A DNA stretch of 64,000 bases from JBAXTE01 sp037130365. GTDB lineage: Bacteria > Bacteroidota > Bacteroidia > Bacteroidales > WCHB1-69. The notes under the pieces are model-generated. The model was not told where the DNA came from. It saw only the letters and a program-made list of their open reading frames with translations, and did no database searches. This document shows positions 42,400 through 52,216 of this stretch, in pieces (position 1 is the first letter of the stretch; each line of letters starts with the position of its first letter). Position numbers and translations under genes: made by a program. The DNA lies in the NCBI GenBank assembly GCA_037130365.1, contig JBAXTE010000005.1, positions 1 to 64,000 of the forward strand, written 5' to 3'.

Positions 42400-42689
42400 T
42401 TGTTAAAGTTTTAGATGCAAACATACGATTTTTTTTGATTGATTGAGAAACTGTAGAATGTTTATCAAGGAAATTTTGGGACTTTCAACTAGTACATTAG
42501 GGTTAAATAATAGCAATACAAAAATAAGAATGATTGGATGATTAGTTGTAAAATGAACCAAAATGGCATTACTTTTTAAATTGAAAAAATCAACACGACT
42601 TCCAAAAATTAGCTTCGCTGAGCTTCCCTTGCAGCTGAGTTTCATTTTTCAATGTTAGTAGCATGCAATTTATTAACCTATCGACGAAA

Positions 42690-42731
42690 ATTTTAAAAGT
42701 TCTAATCACGCTTTTGCCTAATTAGAACTTT
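42690..42731 (-). terminator. Probable terminator of the FGE-like gene
   Basis: AAAGTTCTAAT (42696-42706) pairs with ATTAGAACTTT (42721-42731). On the minus strand it is followed by a T-rich tail. The rest of 42400-42763 shows no gene I would accept. Confidence 0.65.
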
Positions 42732-42763
42732 AAATTGTGTTTACCATTAAAAAAACGGACATT

Positions 42764-43519
42764 TTACTCAACAGAAACTAATCGGAAACCGAGATACATA
42801 TGACGATAAGCAGGAGCATCGTAATTTCTGATTGCAGAACGACATAAACGTGCGTAGTTAATCCAACTACCTCCACGAAAGACTCTATATGTTCCCGTCT
42901 CAGGTCCTTTTGGATTATTTTCGGCAGTTGTTTTATAATCTACATACCAATCACTACACCATTCCCAAGCATTTCCGTGCATATCATATAACCCCCAAGC
43001 GTTTGGTGCAAAGCTTCCAACGGGTAATGTTTTTTGACGATATTCTCCTTTTACATCTCCAATATATGGGAAATTTCCATCAAAATTAGACTGTGTAGTT
43101 AAAATATTTCCACCAGTATTAAAAGGAGTTTTTGTTTCAGCTCTACATGCATATTCCCACTCAGCCTCAGTTGGCAAACGACAACCCATCCAATCTGCAA
43201 AAGCTTTAGCATCAAACCAACTTACATTAATAACAGGTCGTTTACCTCTACCCCAACCAGCATCTGAGGGTTTATTTCTCTTGGTGGCCACGCAAAAAGC
43301 ATCATATTGCTCAAAAGTCACTTCATACTTGCTCATTTTAAAAGCATTTATCGTTACTTGGTGTTGAACTTCATTGTCTCTCCTAGCAACTTCGCTAATG
43401 TCACTTCCCATAGAAAAAGTGCCAGCTGGGATATTTGCCCATTCAATTGTTGGTTTTGTTTGTGCTGATAAATTTGCAGCAGCAAGGCATGCAACGAATA
43501 ACAATACAATTTTTTTCAT
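42764..43519 (-). CDS. Exported formylglycine-generating-enzyme-like (SUMF1) protein
   Basis: 251 aa with a signal peptide (ending NLSAQ). One FGE-sulfatase domain: FSMGSD, MSKYEVTFEQYDAFC, SWFDAKAFADWMG, CRLPTEAEWEYACRA, GLYDMHGNAWEWCSDWY, FRGGSWIN and the final YLGFRLV. The paired catalytic cysteines of true FGE are not evident in their usual place, so it is probably one of the many binding/structural SUMF1 relatives. GldJ and GldK of the T9SS share this fold but are longer lipoproteins. Function unassigned. Confidence 0.85.
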   Translation of the reverse strand: MKKIVLLFVACLAAANLSAQTKPTIEWANIPAGTFSMGSDISEVARRDNEVQHQVTINAFKMSKYEVTFEQYDAFCVATKRNKPSDAGWGRGKRPVINVSWFDAKAFADWMGCRLPTEAEWEYACRAETKTPFNTGGNILTTQSNFDGNFPYIGDVKGEYRQKTLPVGSFAPNAWGLYDMHGNAWEWCSDWYVDYKTTAENNPKGPETGTYRVFRGGSWINYARLCRSAIRNYDAPAYRHMYLGFRLVSVE

Positions 43520-43812
43520 CTTTAAGATTATTTATTTTGTGAATTCTAAATTTTTCTCAAATGCAAATCTATCAAAATATTATCAATTTTGCAAACTGTT
43601 TTAATTTTTATTAAAAGAAGGGCTGGGTCTTTAACACCAAATATTTTAAAAATCTTTTGCCCATAACTTACAGACAGATTCTTAATAAAATATATCATAC
43701 AAATTTTAACGATTTGTATACTCGCACCCATTTGACGTCCCTTAGATAAAAAGTGAATGTTGTCAATAAAATAAAGACTGAATAAAAAATAATTACTGAA
43801 GGTTTTCTTAAT

Positions 43813-44595
43813 CTATTTTTTTATAAAACCTTCTGTTTTATTATCATAATTTATCCAATAATCACCTTTTGGAAAGGCTTCAATATTTACATCTTTTCCT
43901 TTTCCTGTTTTCATTACTTTACCTTTAGAATCAACAATTTCAAACATGGTATTATCTGTAAACTCTAATATTTTAGTTGTTTTAGGATTTACAATCATAA
44001 TTTCCTTCGTTCCTGGCCTAACTTTTATAGATTTTGTATAAGATGAGTTTTTCAGTTTTTGGTCAAATTGCTTAATTCTAAAAAGATTTAATCCAAAGTG
44101 ATACAATGGAGCATACGTGCTGGTGGTCAATGTATCGGGCAAACCAATTTCTTTAACTTTAATCCATCTTCCCCAAATAAATTGTTCAATATCATAGATT
44201 TTTCCTTTTTCTAAATCACGAATACTCCATGCAAGCATGTTGTCTTTTTTGTTATATTTAAATGACTCTATCGAAAAATCTTTGTTTGGAGCAATTGCAT
44301 CCAAATTAGTAATCATAGGTTCTGTGTTAGGAAGATGTGCAATTGAAACAATCAACGACTGACCAATTGAGAAACCCATTTTTGAGAAATCAACAACATA
44401 CGAATTAGAATTAAATACAGTATCTAAAACAACGTTATTAACTGTTATTCTTAAAATAGATGATTGTCCATTTACAAATGGGTTAAAAATGTAAATGTTT
44501 TTCCCCCAATAATTTCCTTCAAACACCAAATCTGATTGTGAAAATGCCCCGATGGAAAGAAGTGATAGTGTGATAATTGCAAGAATTTTTTTCAT
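43813..44595 (-). CDS. Exported protein with a short T9SS-like C-terminal domain
   Basis: 260 aa from ATG 44593-44595, which gives the signal peptide MKKILAIITLSLLSIGAFSQ; the long upstream extension is not credible and overlaps the divergent gene. The middle is beta-rich, with a fibronectin-III-like region (YKNKDN-type stretches, DIEQFIWGRWIKVKEIG). The end (FEIVDSKGKVMKTG, AFPKGDYWINYDN, EGFIKK) looks like a compact type-A sorting domain. No function known. Divergent from the C25 peptidase. Confidence 0.7.
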   Translation of the reverse strand: MKKILAIITLSLLSIGAFSQSDLVFEGNYWGKNIYIFNPFVNGQSSILRITVNNVVLDTVFNSNSYVVDFSKMGFSIGQSLIVSIAHLPNTEPMITNLDAIAPNKDFSIESFKYNKKDNMLAWSIRDLEKGKIYDIEQFIWGRWIKVKEIGLPDTLTTSTYAPLYHFGLNLFRIKQFDQKLKNSSYTKSIKVRPGTKEIMIVNPKTTKILEFTDNTMFEIVDSKGKVMKTGKGKDVNIEAFPKGDYWINYDNKTEGFIKK

Positions 44596-44699
44596 TACTT
44601 TTCTATAAATAAAACAATAATAGTCATAAATCGATTTACCAATTTGCAATAATAATAAAAAAAGATGAGAACAACGGAATATAATAGAAAAAAATAGCG

Positions 44700-44707
44700 T
44701 ATATTTG
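44700..44707 (+). promoter_or_regulatory. -7 box of the first C25 peptidase gene
   Basis: TATATTTG, a perfect TAnnTTTG, 30 bases before the ATG at 44738. It also shows that the TTG at 44705 is not the start codon. Confidence 0.55.
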
Positions 44708-44737
44708 CTTGCAAAAAAACAACTAAAACGTTTAAAA

Positions 44738-47700
44738 ATGGGGAAATTTATTAAACTTAAAAAAGTTAAAACCATAGTGCAACTCACTATTTTAACTGCT
44801 TGTTTGTTGTTTTCGGTACAAGGTTGGTCGCAAAATAATGCTAAAACAACTGTAAAAGTATTAGAAAACAGCAGTACAAAACTACGTGTTCAACTCAAAA
44901 CAGGTGATTATCTTGCTGAAACCATTTATCGCAATAAAGCTAGTTTTGTTCGGATTGCTGTTGAGGGATTAGGCTCAACAAATATGGCAGGATATCCTGA
45001 ATTACCTCAATACCTTGCATTAATTAATATTCCAATATGTGATGGATTTACTTACAAAGTAATTAAAACCAACGAAGTCACCACTCAACTTCACACTTCT
45101 GGTTATCCATTGTATCCTGTACAACCTTCGCGTTCGAAGAGCGATAAAAGTCCTATTGTATTTTCTCAAAATAAGCATATTTATCAACAAAACAGTTTCT
45201 GGAATGCTGGTGATGCAAAAGTAGAAAAATTAGGAGTAATGAGAAATACTACGATCGCTAGATTGTCAATGTCTCCATTTAGCTATAATCCCGTTACTGG
45301 TGAAATCAAAAAAGTTACTTCAATGGATATTGAAATATCTTTTACTAATCCTAACATCACTGCTACCAATAATTTAATTGCGAAATATGATGATATTTAT
45401 GCTGGCAACATTCAATCAACAATTTTAAATGCTCGTTCTGTTGAAGCAAAAGATGCACACGTAACAGGACCATTGCATTATGTAATTGTTTCAAGCCCAA
45501 CATTTCAAACAGCACTTCAGCCTCTAATTACCTGGAAAAAGAAAAAAGGATATATTGTAACTGAAGCATATACAAATAATGCAGCTGTTGGAACAACAAC
45601 AACAACCATCAAAAATTATTTAAAAGGATTATATGATAATGCAACAGCTGCACTTCCTGCACCAACATTTGTATTATTTGTGGGTGATATAGCTCAAATT
45701 CCTACTTTTGCTGGTACAACAGGGACGCACCCAACCGATTTATATTATTGCGATTGGACTGGTGATTATTTGCCAGAATGTTATTATGGTCGTTTTTCTG
45801 GAACTACTGCAGCTGAAATCACTAATCAAGTGAGCAAAACTGTTGAATATGAAAAATATTTAATGGCTGACCCCTCATTCTTAAACAAGATGGTTATTAT
45901 TGCTGGTCAAGATGCAACTTATGGACCTACTCATGGTGATGGACAACTTAATTATGTAAAGAACAATTACTTCACAACGCCTCCTTACACAACATATTCT
46001 TATCCATATAGTATTTCTGGTTCAAGTGCTGCTGATATTGTTTCGAAAGTTAGCGCTGGAGTTTCTATTGCAAATTACTCTGCACATGGCGGTTCTGATG
46101 GATGGTCTGACCCTGCTTTTAATGTGGGCAATGTAGCAACTTTAACAAATAGTGGCAAATATCCATTAATGATTGGAAATTGCTGTTTGACAAATAAATT
46201 TGATGATGCAGTTTGTTTTGGCGAAGGCCTATTACGTGCTCAAAACAAAGGAGCAATTGGATATATTGGAGCATCAAATAGCACTTATTGGAATGAAGAT
46301 TACTATTTTGCTTGCGGATATCGCACTACTGTAGTGCTTAACTCTCCTTACGATGCTACTAAATTAGGTGCATTTGATCGTCTATTTCACAAAAACAGTG
46401 AACCATACACGGCACAATATATAACTTCTGGACAAGTATTAAATGCTGGTAATCTTGCTGTTACTCAATCTGCTTCTTCAAGTGCAAAATATTATTGGGA
46501 AATATATCATTTAATGGGAGATCCTTCATTGATGCCTTATTTAGGTGTTCCACCAGTAAACACTGCTTCTTTTAATCCAATATTGCCCATTGGAAGCACA
46601 ACGATTGCTGTTACTACAACTCCATATTCTTATGTTGCTGTATCATTGGGGACAACCCTACTTGGTGCTACCTTTGCTGATGCATCTGGTGTTGCAAATG
46701 TTCCATTAAGTGGAGTTTCAAATCCAGGCACTGCTGATTTAGTAATTACTGCTCAAAACAAACAACCATTTTTTGGCACTATCAATATTCAAACTCCAAC
46801 GGGTGCTTATGTATGGCTTCAAACAGAAGCTACTATAGATGCTAGTGGAAACAATAATGGACTTATTGATTACAACGAAAATGCAGGTTTATCTGTTACG
46901 TTAAAAAACTTTGGTGCTGTTACTGCAAATGCTGTTCAAGCAAAACTTACTACTACTTCTCAATATATCACAATGACAGATAGTCTTGAAGTTTATGGTA
47001 ATATTACTGCCGATCAAAGCGTTTTGAAAACCAATGCTTTTGCATTCCATGTTGCCAATAACGTTCCTGATGGGGAACAAATAACTTTTAATCTTACCAT
47101 TACAGATAATGCTTCGCACACTTGGGCTACTACAATTTTAAAAACTGTAAACGCTCCAAAGTTCGAAATTTATAGTATGACAATAAATGATGCAACAGGT
47201 AATAACAATAGTAGATTAGATGCTGGCGAGACCGTTCAAATTACTTTTACTGGTAAAAATATTGGACACGCAGCAACGACTACAACTTTAGGAACTCTTA
47301 CAACTAATACACCTGGTATTACAATTACAAACTCTCCAAGTTCTATTGGTGCTGTGGCTGTTAACGGAAATGCAAATGCTACTATTCAAGTTGCTGTGGC
47401 TTCATCTGTTCCAAATCCTACTGTGGTTAATTTAACTTATCGTTTATCTGAGGGTGCATATTTTGCAGAAATGCTTTTCACTCCAACAACTGGATTAGTT
47501 AGTGAAGATTATGAAACTGGAAACTTTACTCGTTTTTCATGGAATTCTTCAGGAGGAAATGCACCTTGGACAATTGTTAATGCTGGACAATATGAAGGTA
47601 CTTATTGCTCAAAATCTGGAGCAATCACCAATAATCAATCTTCGGTTATGCAAATAACAATGAATGTAATTGCCAATGATTCGATTTCTTTCTATCGCAA

Positions 47701-48205
47701 AGTTTCCTGCGAAGACACCTACGATTTTCTAAGGTTTTACATTGATGGAACTCAACAAGCAGAGTGGACTGGTGAACAAGCATGGCAACGAGTTGCATAT
47801 CCTGTTGCCACAGGTTCACACACTTTTAAATGGTCGTATGAAAAGGATTATTCAACTACAGGAGGTTCTGATTGTTCATGGGTTGATTATGTGCTATTTC
47901 CTCCAGTTTCAAACACAGTTGACCTAAATTCAATGAATAAAGAGGTTAACAATCTTGTTCTTTTCCCAAATCCTACTTCTGACAATTTGAACATTGCATA
48001 TCTATTAGCCGATAATCAAACTGTTACTATTCAAATATTTGACGGAAACGGAAGATTGGTGAATACATTAACCGAAAACGAAATGCAATTACAAGGAACA
48101 AATGCAACCATACTAAACACTTCATCATTAGGAAGTGGTTTATACTTTATTACAATAAAAACCGATAAAACTGTAATTACTCAACGTTTCAGTGTCATCA
48201 AATAA
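44738..48205 (+). CDS. Gingipain-like C25 cysteine peptidase, T9SS cargo
   Basis: 1155 aa. Signal peptide (to about WSQ), gingipain-type propeptide (residues about 30-230), and C25 catalytic domain with the His in YSAHGGSDGW and the Cys in IGNCCLTNKF. An Ig-like domain and CARDB-like beta domains (QTEATIDASGNNNGLIDYNENAG; ATGNNNSRLDAGE) follow. Then comes a MAM/lectin-like module with SWVDYVLFP, and finally a type IX sorting domain (VLFPNPTSDNLNI, SGLYFITIKTD). Predicted to be surface-bound or secreted protein degradation. Paralog of the next gene. Confidence 0.93.
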   Translation: MGKFIKLKKVKTIVQLTILTACLLFSVQGWSQNNAKTTVKVLENSSTKLRVQLKTGDYLAETIYRNKASFVRIAVEGLGSTNMAGYPELPQYLALINIPICDGFTYKVIKTNEVTTQLHTSGYPLYPVQPSRSKSDKSPIVFSQNKHIYQQNSFWNAGDAKVEKLGVMRNTTIARLSMSPFSYNPVTGEIKKVTSMDIEISFTNPNITATNNLIAKYDDIYAGNIQSTILNARSVEAKDAHVTGPLHYVIVSSPTFQTALQPLITWKKKKGYIVTEAYTNNAAVGTTTTTIKNYLKGLYDNATAALPAPTFVLFVGDIAQIPTFAGTTGTHPTDLYYCDWTGDYLPECYYGRFSGTTAAEITNQVSKTVEYEKYLMADPSFLNKMVIIAGQDATYGPTHGDGQLNYVKNNYFTTPPYTTYSYPYSISGSSAADIVSKVSAGVSIANYSAHGGSDGWSDPAFNVGNVATLTNSGKYPLMIGNCCLTNKFDDAVCFGEGLLRAQNKGAIGYIGASNSTYWNEDYYFACGYRTTVVLNSPYDATKLGAFDRLFHKNSEPYTAQYITSGQVLNAGNLAVTQSASSSAKYYWEIYHLMGDPSLMPYLGVPPVNTASFNPILPIGSTTIAVTTTPYSYVAVSLGTTLLGATFADASGVANVPLSGVSNPGTADLVITAQNKQPFFGTINIQTPTGAYVWLQTEATIDASGNNNGLIDYNENAGLSVTLKNFGAVTANAVQAKLTTTSQYITMTDSLEVYGNITADQSVLKTNAFAFHVANNVPDGEQITFNLTITDNASHTWATTILKTVNAPKFEIYSMTINDATGNNNSRLDAGETVQITFTGKNIGHAATTTTLGTLTTNTPGITITNSPSSIGAVAVNGNANATIQVAVASSVPNPTVVNLTYRLSEGAYFAEMLFTPTTGLVSEDYETGNFTRFSWNSSGGNAPWTIVNAGQYEGTYCSKSGAITNNQSSVMQITMNVIANDSISFYRKVSCEDTYDFLRFYIDGTQQAEWTGEQAWQRVAYPVATGSHTFKWSYEKDYSTTGGSDCSWVDYVLFPPVSNTVDLNSMNKEVNNLVLFPNPTSDNLNIAYLLADNQTVTIQIFDGNGRLVNTLTENEMQLQGTNATILNTSSLGSGLYFITIKTDKTVITQRFSVIK

Positions 48206-48225
48206 GTTATAATCATATTTTTCAT

Positions 48226-48256
48226 AAAAAACCGCACTCTAGGGTGCGGTTTTTTT
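48226..48256 (+). terminator. Strong terminator between the two C25 genes
   Basis: A-run, stem ACCGCAC/GTGCGGT with a short loop, seven T. It separates transcription of the two paralogs. Confidence 0.9.
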
Positions 48257-48272
48257 CTAATCACAAATAATT

Positions 48273-51200
48273 ATGAAGAGATTCACAACTCTATTGGCTT
48301 CGATTATTCTTTTGAATATGACCATATTAGCCCAAAACAAAGTTTCTTTAGTAACCGCCGATTCACAGGGTGTTACCATTAAATTTTCGTTTAATGAGTA
48401 TCAATTAAACTCTGTTTCAACAACCAAAGGGTTGGCAAAAACTGTAGCAGCTTCAAATTGCTATCCATTGATGCAAAAAGGAATGCCAGAAGTGTTAAGA
48501 ATGTCTACGTCAATTGCATTGCCAAACACAGGGAGTTTTACTACGAACATCGTTAGTGAAAAGCACAACGACATTCAATCTTTATTAATTGCACCATCAA
48601 AAGGAAATTTGTTACGAAACGTCAACCCAGAAACAATTCCTTATTCGTTTAGTTCTGGATACCAGCGCAATGAATTTTTTCCTAAAAATATTCTAAAGGC
48701 AAATACGCCGTATATTGCCCGCAGTGTTAGAGGTTGTGCTATAGATGCAAACGTAATGCAATATAATCCAATTACAAAAACCCTTCGCATCTATTCTGAA
48801 ATTATTGTACGTGTAAATTTTACAAATAAAGTAGGTGAAAATGAACTCACTCATGCAAAACCTATCGATTCGGAATTTCAAAAAATATATCAACGTCAAT
48901 TCATCAATTTTAACCCTTCAAAATATACAGCGGTTTCTGAAACTGGTGAGTTATTGATTATTTGTTATGATAATTTTATGACTGCAATGCAACCTTTTGT
49001 AAGCCATAAATTAAGTATGGGAGTCCCAACCACAATGGTTGCAGGAAGTGTTGCAGGAACTACACCTACACAAATCAAATCATATATCAATAATGTTTAT
49101 TCTACCCGTAATCTTAAATATGTACTTTTAGTTGGAGATTATGCTCAAGTTACCACAACGATGCTAAATACTTCTGGTGGGCTAGGTGGCTCTGACAATA
49201 CCTATTCATTTTTAGCTGGAAACGATCATTATCCTGATATTTTTGTAGGTAGATTTTCTGCAGAAACGGTGGAACATGTAAACACAATGGTTCAGCGAAC
49301 GATTCTTTACGAAAACAATCCAACAGCAGGAAATTGGCCAATCACAGGGCTTGGTATTGCCTCAGATCAAGGACCAGGAGATAATTCTGAATATGATTAT
49401 CAACACATTAGAAACATCAGAACTACACTCATGAACTATGGTTATACCAATGTTGCAGAAGAATACGATGGTAGTCAAGGTGGGGTTGATGCTGCAGCAG
49501 ATGCATCTGCAACAAATGTAGGCAATTTAATAAACCAAGGTCTTGGTGTAATTACATATTGTGGCCATGGCGATTGGAATATGTTTGTATCTAGTGGTTT
49601 TAATAACACCAATGTGGATGCACTTCAAAACACTACTAAATGGCCTTTTATTTTCTCCGTTGCATGTGTTAATGGGAATTTCACCTCACAAACATGTTTT
49701 GCTGAACATTGGTTACGCGCTACATATAATGGTCAACCAGCTGGTGCATTAGCTACAATTATGTCGACTATTAATCAAGCATGGAATCCACCAATGAAAG
49801 GACAAGATGAAATGGTTAAAATTCTTACTGAATCATACTCCTCAAACATCAAACGGACTTATGGTGGTATTACAATGAACGCCATGATGTCTATGTTAGA
49901 TGCTTATTCTACAGACGGAACAGAAACAATGGACACGTGGAATATTTTTGGCGATCCATCTGTAATGGTAAGAACAGCTGTAGCAACTCCATTGATGGTT
50001 TCGCATCCAAGTCAAACTCCAGTTGGAACAACGAGCATTACACTAACTTCGGCAGTTGAAGGTGCAAGAATAGCTTTAAAATTGAACGAAACATTGCTTG
50101 GTATTGGAATTATTTCTGGTGGAACTGTTACTATTAATATTGCTCCACTAAGCACAATAGACACCATTGATGTTATTGGAAGTGCCTACAACAAAATTCC
50201 TTATCATGGCATTATTGTAATAAACAATAGTATTGCTCCTTATGTGAGCCTTTCAACCATAGGTTTAAATGACATTTCGGGAAATAACAATCAACTTGCA
50301 GATTATGGTGATACAATATTATTAAATACAACACTTAAAAATTTAGGATTAGCTCAAGCAACAAACGTATCCGCAACGATTAGCAATCCAGGAGTTTATA
50401 CACAAATTTTAGACAACACTCAAATCTTTGGCAACATTGCAATTGCAGACTCAGTAAAAATAAATGGTGCATTTAAAATTGCAATTGCAAACAATGTTCC
50501 TGATCAAACTAGTCAATTATTTACATTGAATATCACCGATGGTACAAATTTATGGAATTCATACTACACCTTGATGATGAATGCCCCAAAAATTAAAAAT
50601 CAACCACTTGTTGTAAACGATGGTACAGCTTCAAATCCAAATGGAGCTCTAGATCCAGGAGAACAAGTGATTCTTTCTGTACCAGTTATGAACCAAGGAC
50701 ATTCAGCTTGTAATAATTCAACTGCGTTAATTTCTTCAACAAGTACAGATGTAATAATTACAAATCCAATTGTTACATTGGGTGTATTGAATGCAAGTGC
50801 AACACTTCCAGCTCAATTTGATGTTCAGGTAAATCCAACTGCTCCAATCAATTCAAATGTAACTTTTCAAATCATTAGTGGTTGCGGTGCATATAAAGAT
50901 ACAACCATGTATTATTTGCGTATTGGAGCAATCATAGAAGACTGGGAATCAAATACTTTCACAAGATATATGTGGACAAATGATGCTACCTATCCTTGGA
51001 CAATTGTAAGTTCAAGTCCGCAAGAAGGAACCTATTGTGCACAATCAGGAGCAATTTCGGACAGTCAATCTTCAACACTTCAGATGACGATAAACGTGGC
51101 TAATAACGATAGTATTTCTTTTTGGTATAAAGTTTCAAGTGAAGACACCTACGATTTTTTAAGATTTTATATTGGCAATGCTAAAAAAGCAGAATGGTCG

Positions 51201-51629
51201 GGAGAAAAAAGTTGGGCTCGTGCTTCTTATCCTGTCTCTCAAGGAAGTAGAATTCTAAAATGGATATACATTAAGGATAATATGGCTCTTGGTGGTAGCG
51301 ATTGTGCTTGGATTGATTTTATTAATCTGCCAAAAGCGGTATCTGAGATTGGCATTGAAACTCAAACAGTTGATGTTAACTATTCCGTATTTCCAAATCC
51401 TGCAAAAGATTTGATTAATGTAAATATTCTTTCTAATAAAGCGGATGATGTTCAGATTTCACTTGTTGACTTAACAGGGAAAATCTTGAGCCAATCAATA
51501 TTACAATTAAATGGCAATATCCCTAATACTGCTCAATTTTCAATTTCAAATTATTCTAATGGAGTTTATTTTGTAAAAATCAACTCTTCCACGATTCAGA
51601 AAACAATTAAAGTTGCAATAGTGAAATAA
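48273..51629 (+). CDS. Second gingipain-like C25 cysteine peptidase, T9SS cargo
   Basis: 1118 aa, same architecture as the preceding gene: signal peptide, propeptide, C25 domain with the His in YCGHGDWNMF and the Cys in SVACVNGNF, CARDB-like repeats (DISGNNNQLADYGD), MAM-like module (DFLRFYIGNAKKAEWSGE) and sorting domain (SVFPNPAKDLINV, NGVYFVKINS). The catalytic residues are kept, but the substrate-pocket sequence differs, so specificity may differ. It begins 17 bases after the terminator of its paralog. Confidence 0.92.
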   Translation: MKRFTTLLASIILLNMTILAQNKVSLVTADSQGVTIKFSFNEYQLNSVSTTKGLAKTVAASNCYPLMQKGMPEVLRMSTSIALPNTGSFTTNIVSEKHNDIQSLLIAPSKGNLLRNVNPETIPYSFSSGYQRNEFFPKNILKANTPYIARSVRGCAIDANVMQYNPITKTLRIYSEIIVRVNFTNKVGENELTHAKPIDSEFQKIYQRQFINFNPSKYTAVSETGELLIICYDNFMTAMQPFVSHKLSMGVPTTMVAGSVAGTTPTQIKSYINNVYSTRNLKYVLLVGDYAQVTTTMLNTSGGLGGSDNTYSFLAGNDHYPDIFVGRFSAETVEHVNTMVQRTILYENNPTAGNWPITGLGIASDQGPGDNSEYDYQHIRNIRTTLMNYGYTNVAEEYDGSQGGVDAAADASATNVGNLINQGLGVITYCGHGDWNMFVSSGFNNTNVDALQNTTKWPFIFSVACVNGNFTSQTCFAEHWLRATYNGQPAGALATIMSTINQAWNPPMKGQDEMVKILTESYSSNIKRTYGGITMNAMMSMLDAYSTDGTETMDTWNIFGDPSVMVRTAVATPLMVSHPSQTPVGTTSITLTSAVEGARIALKLNETLLGIGIISGGTVTINIAPLSTIDTIDVIGSAYNKIPYHGIIVINNSIAPYVSLSTIGLNDISGNNNQLADYGDTILLNTTLKNLGLAQATNVSATISNPGVYTQILDNTQIFGNIAIADSVKINGAFKIAIANNVPDQTSQLFTLNITDGTNLWNSYYTLMMNAPKIKNQPLVVNDGTASNPNGALDPGEQVILSVPVMNQGHSACNNSTALISSTSTDVIITNPIVTLGVLNASATLPAQFDVQVNPTAPINSNVTFQIISGCGAYKDTTMYYLRIGAIIEDWESNTFTRYMWTNDATYPWTIVSSSPQEGTYCAQSGAISDSQSSTLQMTINVANNDSISFWYKVSSEDTYDFLRFYIGNAKKAEWSGEKSWARASYPVSQGSRILKWIYIKDNMALGGSDCAWIDFINLPKAVSEIGIETQTVDVNYSVFPNPAKDLINVNILSNKADDVQISLVDLTGKILSQSILQLNGNIPNTAQFSISNYSNGVYFVKINSSTIQKTIKVAIVK

Positions 51630-51722
51630 ATTCTAGAAGAGAAAGATATCGATAAACTATGAATGTAGAAATAATTTGAATTCCGGATTCAAACTAACTA
51701 TCATTCAAAAAGTTGAATTATC

Positions 51723-51780
51723 TGTTGTGTAAAAAGTCAAAAGACATTGAAGCCTCATAAGTTGGCACTTTTACACAACA
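51723..51780. repeat. Inverted repeat upstream of the GNAT gene
   Basis: TGTTGTGTAAAAAGT (51723-51737) pairs with ACTTTTACACAACA (51767-51780), with one bulged A and a loop of about 29 bases. There is no T-run. It resembles a recombination-site-like palindrome. The remainder of 51630-51890 shows nothing else. Confidence 0.6.
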
Positions 51781-51890
51781 GTTAATAACTATATTCGTGT
51801 TGAAATGGATTCAAGAAATAGTTAAAGTTATCCCGTTTATTCTGCCAAGTATTCGGTTGCAGAACATTTAAACCAAAGCATACAATATCA

Positions 51891-52172
51891 ATGAAAATTG
51901 AACATAAAAAATTTATAAATGCCGGTCAATTCATTGCTTCTGATGGCAACGAAACAACTGGTGAGTTATCCTATTTTTGCCCTGATGATAATGGAATAAT
52001 CATAAATCATACGTATGTTGATAAAAAATATCGTGGACTGGGAGTTGGAGATTCATTAGTTCTTGAAGCAATTCGGTTTGCGAGAAGTAACAACCTCAAA
52101 ATCACTCCTCAATGTACGTTTGTTTCTCACTATTTTGAAAAATTTACCGAAGATTCGGATTTGTTGGTTTAA
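51891..52172 (+). CDS. Small GNAT-type N-acetyltransferase (YidJ-like)
   Basis: 93 aa minimal GCN5-related fold of the PF14542 kind. GELSYFCPDDNGIIINHTYVD and the acetyl-CoA loop YRGLGVGDSLVLEAI are followed by QCTFVSHYF. Length is normal for this subfamily. Cytosolic; the substrate is unknown. Stands alone between the palindromic element and the convergent histidine kinase. Confidence 0.88.
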   Translation: MKIEHKKFINAGQFIASDGNETTGELSYFCPDDNGIIINHTYVDKKYRGLGVGDSLVLEAIRFARSNNLKITPQCTFVSHYFEKFTEDSDLLV

Positions 52173-52216
52173 ATAATTTTTACTCAAAGTGGAAACGATA
52201 TTCCGTGACATTCAAC

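Noticed and set aside
42403..42645. 80-codon minus-strand ORF upstream of the GGGP synthase gene
   Set aside because: No recognisable protein features and no clear RBS; treated as chance in an intergenic gap.
43546..43731. 61-codon minus-strand ORF between the FGE-like gene and the short T9SS protein
   Set aside because: No signal peptide, motif or spacing support; the gap 43520-43812 shows no feature I can defend.
44596..44787. N-terminal extension of the gene at 43813-44595
   Set aside because: It would overlap the divergent peptidase promoter and bury a perfect signal peptide; the ATG at 44593-44595 is preferred.
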